This document shows, piece after piece, positions 1-10,895 of a DNA stretch of 64,000 nucleotides; the stretch's first letter is position 1; every line of letters begins with the position of its first letter. A model generated the notes under the pieces. The model was not told the DNA's origin. It did no database searches and was given only the letters and a program-made list of their open reading frames with translations. The position numbers and the translations under genes are program-made. Source of the stretch: Phytophthora quininea (Eukaryota > Oomycota > Peronosporomycetes > Peronosporales > Peronosporaceae); NCBI GenBank assembly GCA_011947345.1, contig JAAVTG010001021.1:62001-126000 (forward strand), given 5' to 3'.

Positions 1-1
1 C

Positions 2-169
2 CCGAGCCCGCAGTCGAGCGAGCAGCCCACAGCTGGCGAACGTGTTGGTGACGCCGAAGGTCATTCCAGCCTGCAAGTTCCAGCAGTGGATTGCTGCCAG
101 CATGACCAGATCGAGCCGAACACCACCGCAATGGACTACCCCAAGCTGTCTTCAGCGGTACTACAGTAG
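2..169 (+). CDS. Possible C-terminal end of a gene cut by the window edge
   Basis: An open frame enters from the left edge and stops at TAG 167-169, about 55 codons. It is rich in Ser, Gln and acidic residues, like a disordered tail. No domain is visible and I do not recognise it. It could be chance. The stretch 170-429 holds no convincing gene and probably carries the 5' flank of the transporter downstream. Confidence 0.2.
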   Translation, partial: PSPQSSEQPTAGERVGDAEGHSSLQVPAVDCCQHDQIEPNTTAMDYPKLSSAVLQ

Positions 170-429
170 TAGATCTTCGACGTCAACCGCGGTAAGCGCG
201 GCAATGGCAGGCGTCAAAACTCTTCGTTCCGTCGCGACGAACTATTAATACGCGCCGACGCGCTTGCAAGAGAGACGACGAGTGCGGCGACTGCTTCTCG
301 GCAGCAAAAGTGAGGGCGGACCAGACGAAGAGCAGACACTGGTTTCGTCTCGCAGCATTAACATAAACAGTTTTCAAGAACAAATACAGGTTTATTGTTT
401 CTGAAGGAAATCAGCTGGCGGCAATATGA

Positions 430-2316
430 TTGGCGATCCCGGTGGGAATCAGACTCATTCGTGCTGTGGACGGCAGCAGCCACAACGCCGCTCACCTCTC
501 GCTTGCCATGACCGCCGCCGCCTTGTCCCGCGTGCACTCGACCTCCGGCTATGGGGCGGTGGACTCGCCGCCGTCGTCACCGCTGCTGCCGCTGCCCCCA
601 CTCGGAGAGAGACGTCCGAGTATCTGTTCAAGTACCTGATCCTCACGCAGGTCTTCATGTACCTCGAGGCGGGGGCCGTGCCGTCGCTGCTGCAGCAGTT
701 CACACTCACATTCCGACTCAGTCCGCAGGAGCAGGGCCTGCTTGGCGCCATCGTGTACATCTCCATCTCGCTGGCGTCGCCCTGGTGCTCCACTCTTTTC
801 CGCCGCTTCGATCCGAGGCAATTGCTGGGCGTGTCGCTCGTGGTCAACAACCTGGCAGTGCTGGGACTTGCCTGCCTACCCACCGCGCAATGGTACTCCA
901 AGTCGCTGCTCATCACAATGCGCGGCTTCGTAGGACTCACGCAAGCCTTCAGCTGCGTGTACTCGCCGCTGTGGGTGCACGACTACGCCCCCAAGGAGAA
1001 CCGGGGCACCTGGATGAGCTACCTGCAGGGTGCCGTACCGGTTGGCATTACGCTGGGCTATTTTTCAGGGTCCGTCACGATTTGGTTGGCATCCCAAGCA
1101 CCGGAAGTGGTCGTCACTGCGCTGCGTCGAGTTGTTACTATGTTGTCTAGCGCTGCTACGGGCATCAATGCAAATGCTGACATTGCTGAGAACGTCGATG
1201 ACAACGCGATGCGGCTGTGCAATAGGATTTACTGCTGGAGATGGCCATTCTTAACCCAGTTCGCGCTCATTCTCCCGCTGTCGATATTGATCTTTTCGTG
1301 CCGCGGGAGCATATTCGACTGCGTGCGACTCGCCGCCGTTCTATTGTCATTGTGGATGCGGATGAAGACGAGGATACCGGCGTCGAGCAAAGCATCCCCT
1401 TAACATATGAGGACCAGCATTCGCTGCTGAACGAAATGGGGTCTAGTGAACTGGGCTTTCGGTTGATGGAAGCGTCTGAACCGGAGAATACTTCGAGGTG
1501 GGGCAGTCTGCGGTTGTTGCTGCAGCACAAAGTGTATGTGTTCATTGTTATGGGCCTCTCGGGCCTTTTCTTCGTTGTCGCGGGCGTGCAATTCTGGACA
1601 ACGTTGTATTTGGAGACCAACACGAAGGACTCCATGTACGAGATTCATCTCTCGTATTTGCTGGTGAGCGGAACGGGCCCCATCATGGGCGTGTTTTTCG
1701 GTGGCTGGCTTATTGATCAGTTCGGCGGGTACTCAGGACCGTACCACCAAATGCAGGCGCTACGTGTGTGCATGGTGCTGGGTGGAGCTGCGTGTTTAGC
1801 GGCAATTCCAGTGTCGTACGTACATAACACATTTTACATCGCCGTGTTTCTGTGGTTGATGCTGTTCTGCGGTGGTAGCATCCTTCCAGCGTGCTCAGGC
1901 ATTGTTATATCGGCTGCCCCACCACGGCTTCGCCCGCTTGCCTCGTCGGTTGCCTACGCCAGCTATAACCTGTTTGGATACGCTGCGTCAAACTACGTTC
2001 CTGGCTTAATCATGAACTTCATCATCGACCCAAGTGCAGACGCTGATGAAGATGGCAGTGGCCTGGGGGCCCAACGTCGTGCAACGCTGCCTGCACTTAT
2101 CGGATCGGGTTCCGGATCGTGCTGCTGTGGAGTGTGTGGGCTTTCCTTTGCCTATGCGGAGGAGCCATTGAGTCGGCCCGAAACTACGCAGCAACTATCC
2201 GGGCAAGTTGTTCCAGCAATGGACACAGCTCCATCTACAACCACAGTAATGGGAAGGAGCTTCTCCCTACAGCAGCGGTGGCGTCGTCCCACCAGCATGT
2301 TCATAAGAGCGGATAG
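430..2316 (+). CDS. Major facilitator superfamily transporter, Spinster-like, with three apparent frameshifts
   Basis: Polytopic membrane protein with the MFS layout: TM segments from about base 620 (frame reading YLFKYLILTQVFMYLEAGAV) to about 1290, a long charged central loop (about 1300-1520), then a second TM set to about 2180. The loop after TM2 (LFRRFDPRQLLG) and the TM5-6 region (APKENRGTWMSYLQG) fit the Spinster-like branch common in oomycetes. The start is ATG 430, whose frame contains a GYGAV-type N-terminus; ATG 505 in the same frame is an alternative. The frame must step by one base near 600, in a T run at 1293-1296, and near 2105, each explained by one missing base. Stop TAG at 2314-2316. 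The substrate cannot be told. It is convergent with PIG-T, 34 bp away. Confidence 0.8.
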
Positions 2317-2350
2317 AGCGCCAGTAGATAATTGGCACGCGTATTTGATT

Positions 2351-3961
2351 TTATTTCGCTGCGTTCGAGCTTGCCATCATTTGCTTTATCCGAGGTGCCT
2401 TACGAAGCAAAGCATTGAGCATCGTGCCCACAAAGAAGGCGACAACTGTCGAAGTCATCGTGATCACGTTGTACGGCATGCTGAAGTCCGGGGTCGGCAA
2501 CGGCACAAGCAGAGGCTCCGTAAACAGCGTCGTGGTAAACTCTGGTAACTGGGCATCCTTGGTGCATTCCTGAGCTTCACCACTTTGCGTTTCAAAAGTC
2601 GCCACTCCAGGAGCAATGTCAAAGCCGCGGTTAGCATCGGGAGGGTGTTCTGACAGACGTATGAAGGCTTTCTCCATTTGAAGTGAAAACACCAGCGTGG
2701 TGTTGGCCGGGAGGAAAGCCTCGAGGCGTAACTGGTTCGGGCGCCCGCGTAGCTCAGCAGGAACAAAGTCGAACGCTTGGATCATTTTCTGTGCCTCCTC
2801 TTCACTGCCACCAGCGGCGGCTCGGAAGGTATGGAAGTACACACGGAGATACCACGGGATGACGTCGTGGTATGTGACTCGCATGCTGCACGACGGGTGG
2901 TTGTTCTTGAGCTGTACGGCGAGGCCGCCACGAACTTGACCGTAACCAGTGACGAAGCGATGGGCCGAAACAACATCCTCCTGTGTGTAGTAAGATGTCT
3001 TGGAAGAAGCTTCTTCAGCGGCGGCTTTCAAATCGTCAAACCACGAATAGGAGAGAGCTACAGCGTTCGCATTGAGATCAGTCGTCTGCGCTTTAGTCGA
3101 TTCCAAGTCTTCAGTGTAAATGATGCTCTCCGAGGCCAGCGGACAAGCCTTGACTTCTGAGGCATGCTGTCCGTTAGCAAAGAAGATGGATCCAAGACTC
3201 CAGCGCTCCTTGTTGTACTTGGTGGGGCTCTGAACCGTAGTCAAGTGCTGCTTGAGACTCCATCCACCCCTCGACGTTCTTTTCACGAACAGCGATATCG
3301 ACAGATACTCGCCCGACAGCGCATTGATAGGGTCAATCAGTGCACCGAGTCCCTCAATGGCTCGACATGGCAGCATCTTGAGCCACGGCGTTAAGTTCTC
3401 CGTGCAGAGCTCCTCACGGGCCAACGAGCCGTGCAGAAACACTAGCCCTGGGTCTGCATTGGTCTCTGGGAACGCTCCGACCTCCTTGAGCGTGGACGAT
3501 GGCAACAGCTCCGTGACGACCGTCTCGTCCATCTGGTTCAGCGACGCCGAGAAGACGCCGCCCAGTTCGGACGTGATGCCTCTCCAGCGCTGCTGCACGT
3601 CATGATCTCCATGCAGAGCCACCTGCAGCCGCGTACCGAAGGGCGCGTGGGCGAATCCGGAGCCGTTGAAGCTCTGCGCTGAACCGTAGCGCCAGTCTGC
3701 GTATCGGCCGACAGCGAGCGTCAGGTGGATCGACTCAGCGTCGTGCTTGTTGAGGATCTGGCGCAGCACATTGGGCAGCAGCGACTGCGGATCGGAGGGG
3801 GCCTCGTCCAGCGAGAACTCGAACCGGCCTAGAACCTGGTTGATGGCTGGCAGAGGACGTAGCGTCAGGCGCTCTGTGAAGGCGGCGCTGGCCCCGCACA
3901 GCAGCGACAGCAGCCACAGCAATGGGAGCGGCATCGTCATCTTGTCTTGGACAACTGGCAC
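2351..3961 (-). CDS. PIGT: GPI transamidase component PIG-T / Gpi16
   Basis: A single uninterrupted 536-residue frame. PIG-T is a lumenal subunit of the ER GPI transamidase, which cleaves the C-terminal signal of precursor proteins and attaches the GPI anchor. Visible are a hydrophobic signal peptide (about residues 9-27), a large lumenal domain with the family's N-terminal FxERLxLRPLP block, and one C-terminal TM segment (about 505-525) followed by a short basic tail. Several Cys residues in the middle (near ELCTENL and LPCRAIEGLG) fit the family, in which one pairs with the catalytic subunit. The length is close to yeast and human homologues. The start is ATG 3959-3961; an in-frame ATG eight codons later would still leave the signal peptide. 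No frameshift. Confidence 0.92.
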   Translation of the reverse strand: MPVVQDKMTMPLPLLWLLSLLCGASAAFTERLTLRPLPAINQVLGRFEFSLDEAPSDPQSLLPNVLRQILNKHDAESIHLTLAVGRYADWRYGSAQSFNGSGFAHAPFGTRLQVALHGDHDVQQRWRGITSELGGVFSASLNQMDETVVTELLPSSTLKEVGAFPETNADPGLVFLHGSLAREELCTENLTPWLKMLPCRAIEGLGALIDPINALSGEYLSISLFVKRTSRGGWSLKQHLTTVQSPTKYNKERWSLGSIFFANGQHASEVKACPLASESIIYTEDLESTKAQTTDLNANAVALSYSWFDDLKAAAEEASSKTSYYTQEDVVSAHRFVTGYGQVRGGLAVQLKNNHPSCSMRVTYHDVIPWYLRVYFHTFRAAAGGSEEEAQKMIQAFDFVPAELRGRPNQLRLEAFLPANTTLVFSLQMEKAFIRLSEHPPDANRGFDIAPGVATFETQSGEAQECTKDAQLPEFTTTLFTEPLLVPLPTPDFSMPYNVITMTSTVVAFFVGTMLNALLRKAPRIKQMMASSNAAK

Positions 3962-3989
3962 TGAAATGAGAGGAGGGATGTCACTAAAC

Positions 3990-4650
3990 TGAATGACGTG
4001 GATGACTACATTTCTTGCTCGAAGCGCACAATGCGTGAAGAAACACTACTGCTGGGCAGCGCTTGCCCCGAAGAGATTCGAAAGGAGTGGTGTGCTCCCT
4101 GTATTGACTGCATTTGGTACGGAGGAAGTGCACCATGGACTCCTGGAGGGAGCCCCGTGGCCAAGTTGAGTCAACTGCGGCTCTCTCCTGATGCTTCAAC
4201 AGGAGCATGGCCTGGGCAAAAGCTCGGATTGCCTGGAGTCGATGAGCTTCCATCGGAGAAGGTGACAAGATTGCCCTGGGATTTTACAGCGAAACGCAGA
4301 GCACGGTCACACTGCTGGGGGTCTTCTGCGTCGACGGTCGCAGCTTCGCGCTCCACGACGACCAGCCAGCAGCGCTCGTCGAGACCTTGTTCGACTCCAC
4401 GGCGGCAGGCTGCAATCGTCACGTGCTTCCTGCCGCCTGTGGGGAGCAAATCACGACGGCCCTAACCACTGGCCGACAGCGATCGGCCAGCGTGCAGAGC
4501 ACCGAGCGGATGGCTGGGAAGCTTCCCCAGAAGAAGGAATTGCTCAATGCTGCAATTTGTCTTCTCTCTGTTGATGGTTCGATGCGTTTATACCTAGCTA
4601 GCTTCTTGCTCTCGGAGCTGCGGACATGCATTCGGCCGACTCGGGTGCCC
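3990..4650 (+). other. Unresolved coding-like stretch between PIG-T and the CCT gene
   Basis: No intact gene is visible. On the plus strand, bases 4261-4560 read as a coherent soluble-protein frame (GDKIALGFYSETQSTVTLLG onwards), preceded in another frame by a plausible block ending at MSFHRR (about 4241-4258). An in-frame stop near 4180 and the frame change prevent a clean model. A minus-strand frame over 3984-4268 (starting MSPSPMEAHRLQAIRAFAQA) is a competing reading. The family is not recognised; it may be a small gene with sequence errors or a relic. Confidence 0.3.
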
Positions 4651-4719
4651 AATCTCTATACAACTACACTTTACGGGTGGGAAATACGGCACCAAAGGAA
4701 TCCTGGCAGGAGCTCGTCC

Positions 4720-5728
4720 CTACGTGTAGCTCAGGAGCTGGCACAGCAGCTCCTCGTCCTCCTTCTTGACGAAGCGGCCCTTGACGCGCAAGCGCGAGTT
4801 GGCAAAGTTCTTGCGCACGTCGTAGTCGACCTTCTTGGCCCACACGCGGCGCTTGCGCTTCTCCAGGAAGCGCTCGATGCGTTTTCTCCGCGCCTCGGGC
4901 GAGTAGCTGCCGACGTACTTGGCCTCCGAGGACGGCGACGAGCCTTCCACGTGGTGCTCGCTGTCGTTGGCCGCCGAGATCTCCATGCGGATGAACTCCT
5001 CCAGGTGCTGGCGGCCCAGGCCGCCGTACTCGCTTCCGTCGGACGAGCATACGGACGCGAGGCGCACGCGCTGCTTGTAGTCCGGGTCGTACCACGTGCC
5101 GTCCTCTTCGACACCAGTGGGGCTGCAGTCTCGGCCCAAGAAGGACTCATTTTCCTGCACACGCGACAAGCTGCTGCCCTTGTGCTTCTTGCCGTACGAC
5201 GACGAGTACGTGCGGTCGAACGAGTTCGACGGCTCGCGATACCGCATCGCACTGCTGTTGTTGCTGTTGCTGTTGCCGCCGCGCATGGGATGGAGATGGG
5301 CCTACTGTTCGAGGACGACGCGTAGCTGTCCTGGTCGTCCTGGTTGGAGGTGGCGGCGGCCACGAGGCCGTCGAACGGCGAGCGGTAGGCGGACCACGAG
5401 CCGTCATCGCTCGAGTCCATGTCCACGTCGCTGCTGCTGCTGTCGCCCTCTTCCCGGCCGGGGATCATGGACGTGAGCGGGCGCTCCTGGATCTTTGCTG
5501 CAGTAGCGAGAAGGCTGCGCTGTAGCTGCTGCTGCTGACGTCCGACTGCAGGAAGCTGCTGGAGGGCAGCGAGCTGGCCATGCCGCCGTCGAAGGCCGCG
5601 AAGCCGCGCTTCTTGCCGGCCTGCCAGGCGGACGGCGGCTCGGGCGCGTATAGCGGGTTGTCGGCGAACTTGCGCTCGTCGGGCGCCGACAGGCTCATGA
5701 GCGTCTCGGCCACCTCGGACTCGATCAT
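4720..5728 (-). CDS. CCT-motif (CONSTANS/CO-like/TOC1) nuclear protein
   Basis: The C-terminus (about 4735-4870) carries a clear CCT motif: RIERFLEKRKRRVWAKKVDY then DVRKNFANSRLRVKGRF, a basic amphipathic block of about 43 residues that in plants mediates nuclear import and DNA or NF-Y contact. The rest is Ser/Asp/Asn-rich and probably disordered. The start is ATG 5726-5728 (MIESEVAETLMSL). Two single-base losses break the frame: one in an A run near 5501 (LLQQ to KIQERP) and one in a C run near 5293 (PISIP to MRGGN). With these corrected the protein is about 335 residues. CCT proteins are best known from plants; the role in an oomycete is unknown, transcriptional regulation being the likely guess. 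Confidence 0.8.
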
Positions 5729-6046
5729 GGGTCAACGGCGCGGAGTGGCTGCGGGACGGAATCAATTTGGGTGGCTGCGGGGCAGTGGGCTGGCTTTTCC
5801 TGCTGCGGCGGCGGCCGTTTCGGAGCTACTGGCTGTGCAGGCTGGAGCTGGTGTCTCCTTGCTTCGGCTCGCGCTTTTCAAAGAGTGCGGTCGTGGCCGG
5901 CCGGATCTGCTGCGTTCGGGCGAGCGCCAGTTTATGGCCCCGCGCGCGGATTGGCCGAAAGTCGCCGCGGTTCTCCCGGTGGATTTTCGACTTGGCGTTT
6001 GTATGCCGCCAAGTTCAACCGAATCGAAGGCGGCTTGCCAGCCACC

Positions 6047-6903
6047 ATGGCCCACTTGACGGGTCTGCGAAAATTGCGCCCAGGGCGGCGCGCCTGGAGG
6101 GCTGGCAGGCAAGCATATCTCCCCCTAGACGTCTTCCTCGGTGCGCCAAGGTCCTGTATGTGACCGTCTTCCACGGACTATCGCTAGAGCACATAGCGTG
6201 GAAGGTCTCCACAAACGGTTGGTTCGACAGTGGGCAGCGACTGCTCCTCCCACGCCGTGTGGTGTCGACGATCGAAAAAGCAATGGCTGGCGGGGCCGTG
6301 CTGGTGCAGCAGAGCAGGCAGAGCTGAGCTCGATGCAGCGCGCGGCGGTCTCTATCCAGGGACAAGACGCCCTCGCTGCCGTGGAGACACGATGCTTGCA
6401 ACCTGGGTTCGTGCCGCGGCGCGTGCTGGAAGACGAGCTCTGCTTCTCTCGCGCGCGTGAGCATACACCTCTGCCAGTTGGACCCGCACGCGATCGTGTG
6501 GTCGCTGCGGAGTTTATTCAGTCACAAATGGATCAAAGCAGTGATGGCATCGCTGCCATTGCTGCGGCACTGGCGGAGAAGCACTGGGGCCTCCCTCACC
6601 AGCGAATTCGCTTCAAGTTGAAGTGCTTGGCGCGGCGGGCAAGCTCTATCGGCTGGTGATCAAGGCAGGTGCAGGCTGATGTGGCATCGCCGCGGCTCTG
6701 ATACGCGCAAAAATGCCAGCGAGCGTCTGGAGCTGGTCGGCATCGTGTCGGCAGCCTTGATTGAAGGAAGCCCAGTGGAGGCCGTCGAGCTGTTCTTCTT
6801 GCCTGCCGCATTCGACGCTATCTGCGGCGAGGCAGCGACACCGCCAAGCATAAGATTTGCGCTAAATCGGAGCGCTAAAGCTAACCCTAATTCTGCGGCC
6901 TGA
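6047..6903 (+). other. Degenerate or error-broken ORF, unrecognised
   Basis: Three consecutive frames read as protein-like and would join through single-base losses near 6150 and 6325: an N-terminal block MAHLTGLRKL, a block VLYVTVFHGLSLEHIAWKVS, and a block from QGQDALAAVETRC to about 6659. A further block with ERLELVGIVSAALIEGSPVE runs to 6903 in yet another frame. There is no intron signal or recognised domain. It could be a small gene or a relic. The sequence from 5729 to 6046, upstream, is GC-rich and shows no gene. Confidence 0.3.
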
Positions 6904-6972
6904 CTCACTGCCCTTCACTATGCCCCCACTTCCGAGCCAGCACACAAGAACGCCATCAAACGCCGCAGCAGG

Positions 6973-8463
6973 ATGGAGTCGACGACGCGAATGGCGCCTC
7001 CGTCGCCGCTCAAGATCCCGACGCACGACTACGAAGTGACGCCCAGCAGCAGTACCACCTCGTCCCCAGCCGAGAGCTGCGCCAGCCACGCCGAGAAGTC
7101 CCTGGAGCCCTGGGAGAAGATGACCAGTCCGAACAGCTCCAGTCAACAGCTCGGTGACCAGCGGACCGATTTGGGAGGAAGACAGCGACGGCAGCGACGG
7201 CTATGCGGACGAGGAGGTCGAAACAGAGACGTCTACAGTACAGCAGCACAGGAATGGGTCGGTGAATCGGATGCAGACACTGGTGCAGACCATGCAGCAA
7301 CGTCTTCTAGGACTGCAGAGGCTGGTGGAGGAAGGCAGACCACAACACAGGCAGTGGGTGGGAGGTAACGCAATGACGGCAAGCAGTGGTGTAACGCAGA
7401 CAGCTCTGAGCCACGTGACGGAAGATAACGGCGAGACGGCGCCAGCTCAACCTTCCGCCAGTGTAGAGGACCCGCCAGCGAATGATGCCAGCACGGATAA
7501 AACTGACAGCCCAGAGGACGGTTCGAGCTTGAGCTCCAGCTCAACCGATGGCGGAGAACCCCTGCAATGACCACGCTGCTCGACCGCATCAAGAGCTTGC
7601 AGGCGCAGCTTGAGGCTGCAGCCGATGAAAACCGGCAGCTTCGTGGTGTGATCCGAAGGTTGGAGGACGAAAACGCGCGACTCCGAGCTGATGACACTGT
7701 GACAGTAGCAGCGGCAATTAAGTCGGGCGAGGTATCGATTAACGAAGTCGTGTCGACACCTGACCGGGAGGTAAGTGACGCTTCCGAGGACCTCGACTGC
7801 GGCCAAGAGGACTTTTCTCGCTTGACGACGGCAATATTTGGGAAGTCCTCGGACTTTCAGCTGGTCATGAAACAGGATCTATCGGTTTTGAAGAATCACG
7901 AGCGGTGTCAGCACAAGCTGCACGAGTTGTGGGATACTATCCGCACGCTCCGAACGTTTGTGGAGACGTACGAGGTGGAGCGAAACGCCATGCGAGTACA
8001 GCGTGATGAAGCCATTGCCGACGCGGACCGCGCCGACTCGGAGAACGCCAAGCTGGCTGGCAGCAGCAACACACAGCAGAAGATCAAGTACCTGCAGCAG
8101 GTCAAGAGCGACAACCAGGCCTTGCGCCGCAAGAACCGCGCGCTGAACGCCAAGATCGCCAAGCTGTCGGCCAGGATCATTCAGGACAGGAATGGGTACG
8201 CTGCTTCGGAGCAGGACAGCTTCGCCACCAGCAGCGTGACATGCAGTATATCGGAGGACACCATGACGCTGGAGGAGCTGCAGTCGGAATGCGACGACCG
8301 GCCTGAGCGGACGCGGCCGCAAGTGCTGAAGAGTATGTGGGACCACCGCGAGATGCTGCAGCGGAGACTGGAGCGCCTGCGCTTGGTGCGGCAAGAACTG
8401 GGTGACGCAGCTTCTTCTGCTTGCTGCTGCGAGCAGGAGGACCAAGATTGCTCAGCGGTGTAG
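6973..8463 (+). CDS. Coiled-coil protein with HMMR/KIF15-like C-terminal motif
   Basis: A Ser/Thr/Pro-rich N-terminal half (6973-7565) leads into long heptad-rich helices: about 7570-7690 (LLDRIKSLQAQLEAAADENR) and about 7900-8180. The block QQKIKYLQQVKSDNQALRRK resembles the C-terminal coiled-coil motif shared by HMMR and KIF15-type microtubule proteins, so a cytoskeletal or spindle role is inferred; no motor domain is present. The start is ATG 6973-6975. The frame steps near 7130 (two missing or one extra base) and in a CCCC run near 7567 (one missing base). Otherwise a separate gene could begin at ATG 7567. Stop TAG 8461-8463. The next gene starts only 107 bp downstream on the same strand. 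Confidence 0.65.
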
Positions 8464-8570
8464 CTCGTTTCTTTGTCTTTCATTGTTGTCACTTAATTAT
8501 TGGACCATTCATTCCTGCTTGTGATTGGCTGCATGCAAAGTCGCGGTTGGCAGCAGGAACACTTGCAAAT

Positions 8571-10495
8571 ATGGCGGGGCCCGACCCCAGGCAGCGGCCC
8601 GTGCCAGCTGACGCACAGGGTGGCGACGGCAGCGAGCGCTTGGACAGCTTCGCGTCCGCCGACGGACTCATGCAGTTAAGTTCGGCGGCGGAAGCGGCGG
8701 ATGCAGCGGAAGCAGGAGCCAATGTCAATGTCAATGCAGGCAGCAGCAACATGCCCGTGGATGCGTCTTTGCCTGCAGGCTGGCAGAGGATCATCCACGG
8801 CTCCGGCCTGCCTTGCTACGTGCACGACGGCCTGGGTGTCGTCTGCTGGACACGACCGTACCCGCTGGACGTCGGCGGCGATGGCGCGCTCTCGCAGCCG
8901 GAACTCCACCGCCTAGTGAAGCAGCACGTGCCCCCGCTGAGTATCTTTGCGCCGTCGGCGGACGCCGCAAGGAAGCGAAAGGAAGCGTGACTGCTGTGGA
9001 ACCTTCTACTACAACAACGGCGTCGCCGCTGCCGGCGTTGACTCCAGAACCAAGTAGCGTAAGGAAGGGTGTTAGGTGTCTTCAGACAGGAAGAGACCGC
9101 TCTCCTGTTGGGGTGTGCTGGTAGTTGGAGATACTGATGAGTTGTTGCTGTCCTTTTCTAGCAGACGCAGACTCAATCGAAGAAGCGAAAGCTGGATAAT
9201 GCGGTCAAGGAACGACCCGCTCAGCAACAAGGGAAGACTGGAAAGCAGCCGACTATGGTAGGAATGGTGCTTTGATTCCGTCAATATGTTGGCTGAATTA
9301 TGGTGTTATGTTGGATAGACGTTGGAAGAATTCAAGACGCTGCCCATCGGGGATCCACGTGTTCTCCAGGTGCGTTTGCATATCTTCTGCCGCATAGAAC
9401 CAGTCTTGGGGCCGCATAAAAACTGTAATGAGGATCTGACGCATTGTGAACAGGCCTGCATGGAGTTATCGATCAAGACTCCTGCACAAGTCCTCCAGGA
9501 ATACCAGAACCGGAACCGAGGTGTGTCGATCAACTACAATACAGTGCCTGTCGAGGGTGACGGTGTCAAGCTCTTTAAAACGATTGTGACGGCTGGCAGC
9601 ACGGTTGCGGAGGGTGTTGCTTCGACGAAGAAGATTGCCAAGCAATTAGGAGCGCAGCAGTTATTGGCGCTGCTGCACGAGCGTACGGCTCGGAATTACC
9701 ACGAAGTTGCGGACATGTACAACAGCTCTTTGAAGGGCCAGCCGGTGATAACAGAGAAATCTACGTTTGGGCCAGCGGTTCCAGGGCGCGGCGACGGAAG
9801 AGGAGGCCGTGGAAATGCAGACCCTCGTCTGAATCGAGCCCAACAAAATCGGCAGCGACGAGGCCGACGGCCCTCGCCGTCTCCAGAATACACCGCTGGT
9901 GGTTATCAAGACTATGATCGAGGAGAAGCTCAGCCTCACTGGAGCGGATACAATCAGCCGCCGATGCAGCATCCAGGACCGTGGGCAGGTGGAGTGCAGC
10001 AAGGCGATTCAGGTTTGGATACAGGCCCCGAACGTGTGGTAGTCTACTCGTCTGCTCAACCTGGGAGTGCGCCACCAGCTTATGGTGGCGTGCCGTACTA
10101 CAACAACAATAACAACGTTGGAAACAATGCCTGGGAGGCTACGCTGGCACGCAGAACCTAGCGTATCCTCTCCAGCAGTACACTGGAGCTTACGGCGAGA
10201 GTCTCCCGCCGCCAGGAGGACGGCAATACGGCTACGGGGATACCAACCGCGGCCTTCGGAGCGTCCGACCAGCTCAACACCCATCGAACGAGTCACGGTA
10301 CGTGCAAACCGGAGAGTACTGTAGTAATGCGCCATTGCAGGTGTGACATTGACAATCTCGCTGTTGTGTGTGTGTGTGTGTGTGTGTGTGCCCGTTCCAG
10401 GCCAACCTACGCAACCAAATGCAAAAGCAGTGAAGAATTGGCTTGTACGAAGATCCTCCGATAGCGAGACGATTGTGGGGGATCGAGTTCCGTAG
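8571..10495 (+). CDS. DGCR8/Pasha-like WW plus double-stranded-RNA-binding protein
   Basis: Residues about 67-98 form a WW-type region (LPAGWQRIIHGSGLPCYVHD, then W93 and P96) followed by VKQHVPPLSIFAP. In order and spacing this parallels the WW/heme-binding region of animal DGCR8 (LPxGWxxVxHxSGxPxYxHR, WSRPYFLG, then PPLSSIPC), but the DGCR8 Pro-Cys pair is Ala-Pro here. Next come a KKRK nuclear signal and a good dsRBD (about 9454-9690: KTPAQVLQEYQNR, then STKKIAKQLGAQQLLALLHE), and finally a G/Q/Y/R-rich tail. Introns are 9059-9161, 9258-9318, 9370-9453 and 10341-10400, all GT-AG. Single bases seem missing near 8980 and in GGG at 10133-10135. The last exon (to TAG 10493-10495) also needs a one-base adjustment; otherwise translation would stop at TGA 10344. 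Likely a nuclear small-RNA or structured-RNA cofactor. Confidence 0.75.
10365..10390. repeat. (TG)13 microsatellite inside an intron
   Basis: Thirteen TG units lie within the 60-bp intron 10341-10400 of the DGCR8-like gene, ending just before the acceptor CCCGTTCCAG. It takes the place of a normal pyrimidine tract and is likely to vary in length between isolates. Confidence 0.9.
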
Positions 10496-10895
10496 TAGAT
10501 AGTTCGCTCTCGTCTAGAGTAATTTATCCCTCGCACTAGCAGTAAATCGACCAGGTCGATTCGATCTCAGTTGGGAAGTTGAAGTTTTGGTGCTTGGAAA
10601 ACGGAGCCATTTGTCTCCGTTCGAATTGAGATCGTCGATCGGCTGCTGCACTTCCCCAGTCTTTGCCCGGTTGTCACTGCAGCTCACACGCAAGTCGCGA
10701 CGTGGCGACCGCAGTCTTTACATGATGTGGAGGGCAAGACACAGCATGGTTGTTGTGTGTGGGCAGAGGGGGCTTTATGACTCCAGCTGGATGCAAAGCG
10801 CAGCGACTGTCTTCGGTGTTGCCATAGTCATTAGAGAAACCGTCACCCGCCCCGACCTCAGCCTGTCACTGCTGAAGCGTTCGAGTCGCAGCTAA

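Noticed and set aside
455..940. Minus-strand frame opposite the MFS transporter
   Set aside because: It mirrors TM-coding sequence and has no independent signal.
4387..5325. Plus-strand frame of 312 codons
   Set aside because: Most of it is the antisense shadow of the CCT gene. Only its first part, listed as unresolved, looks coding.
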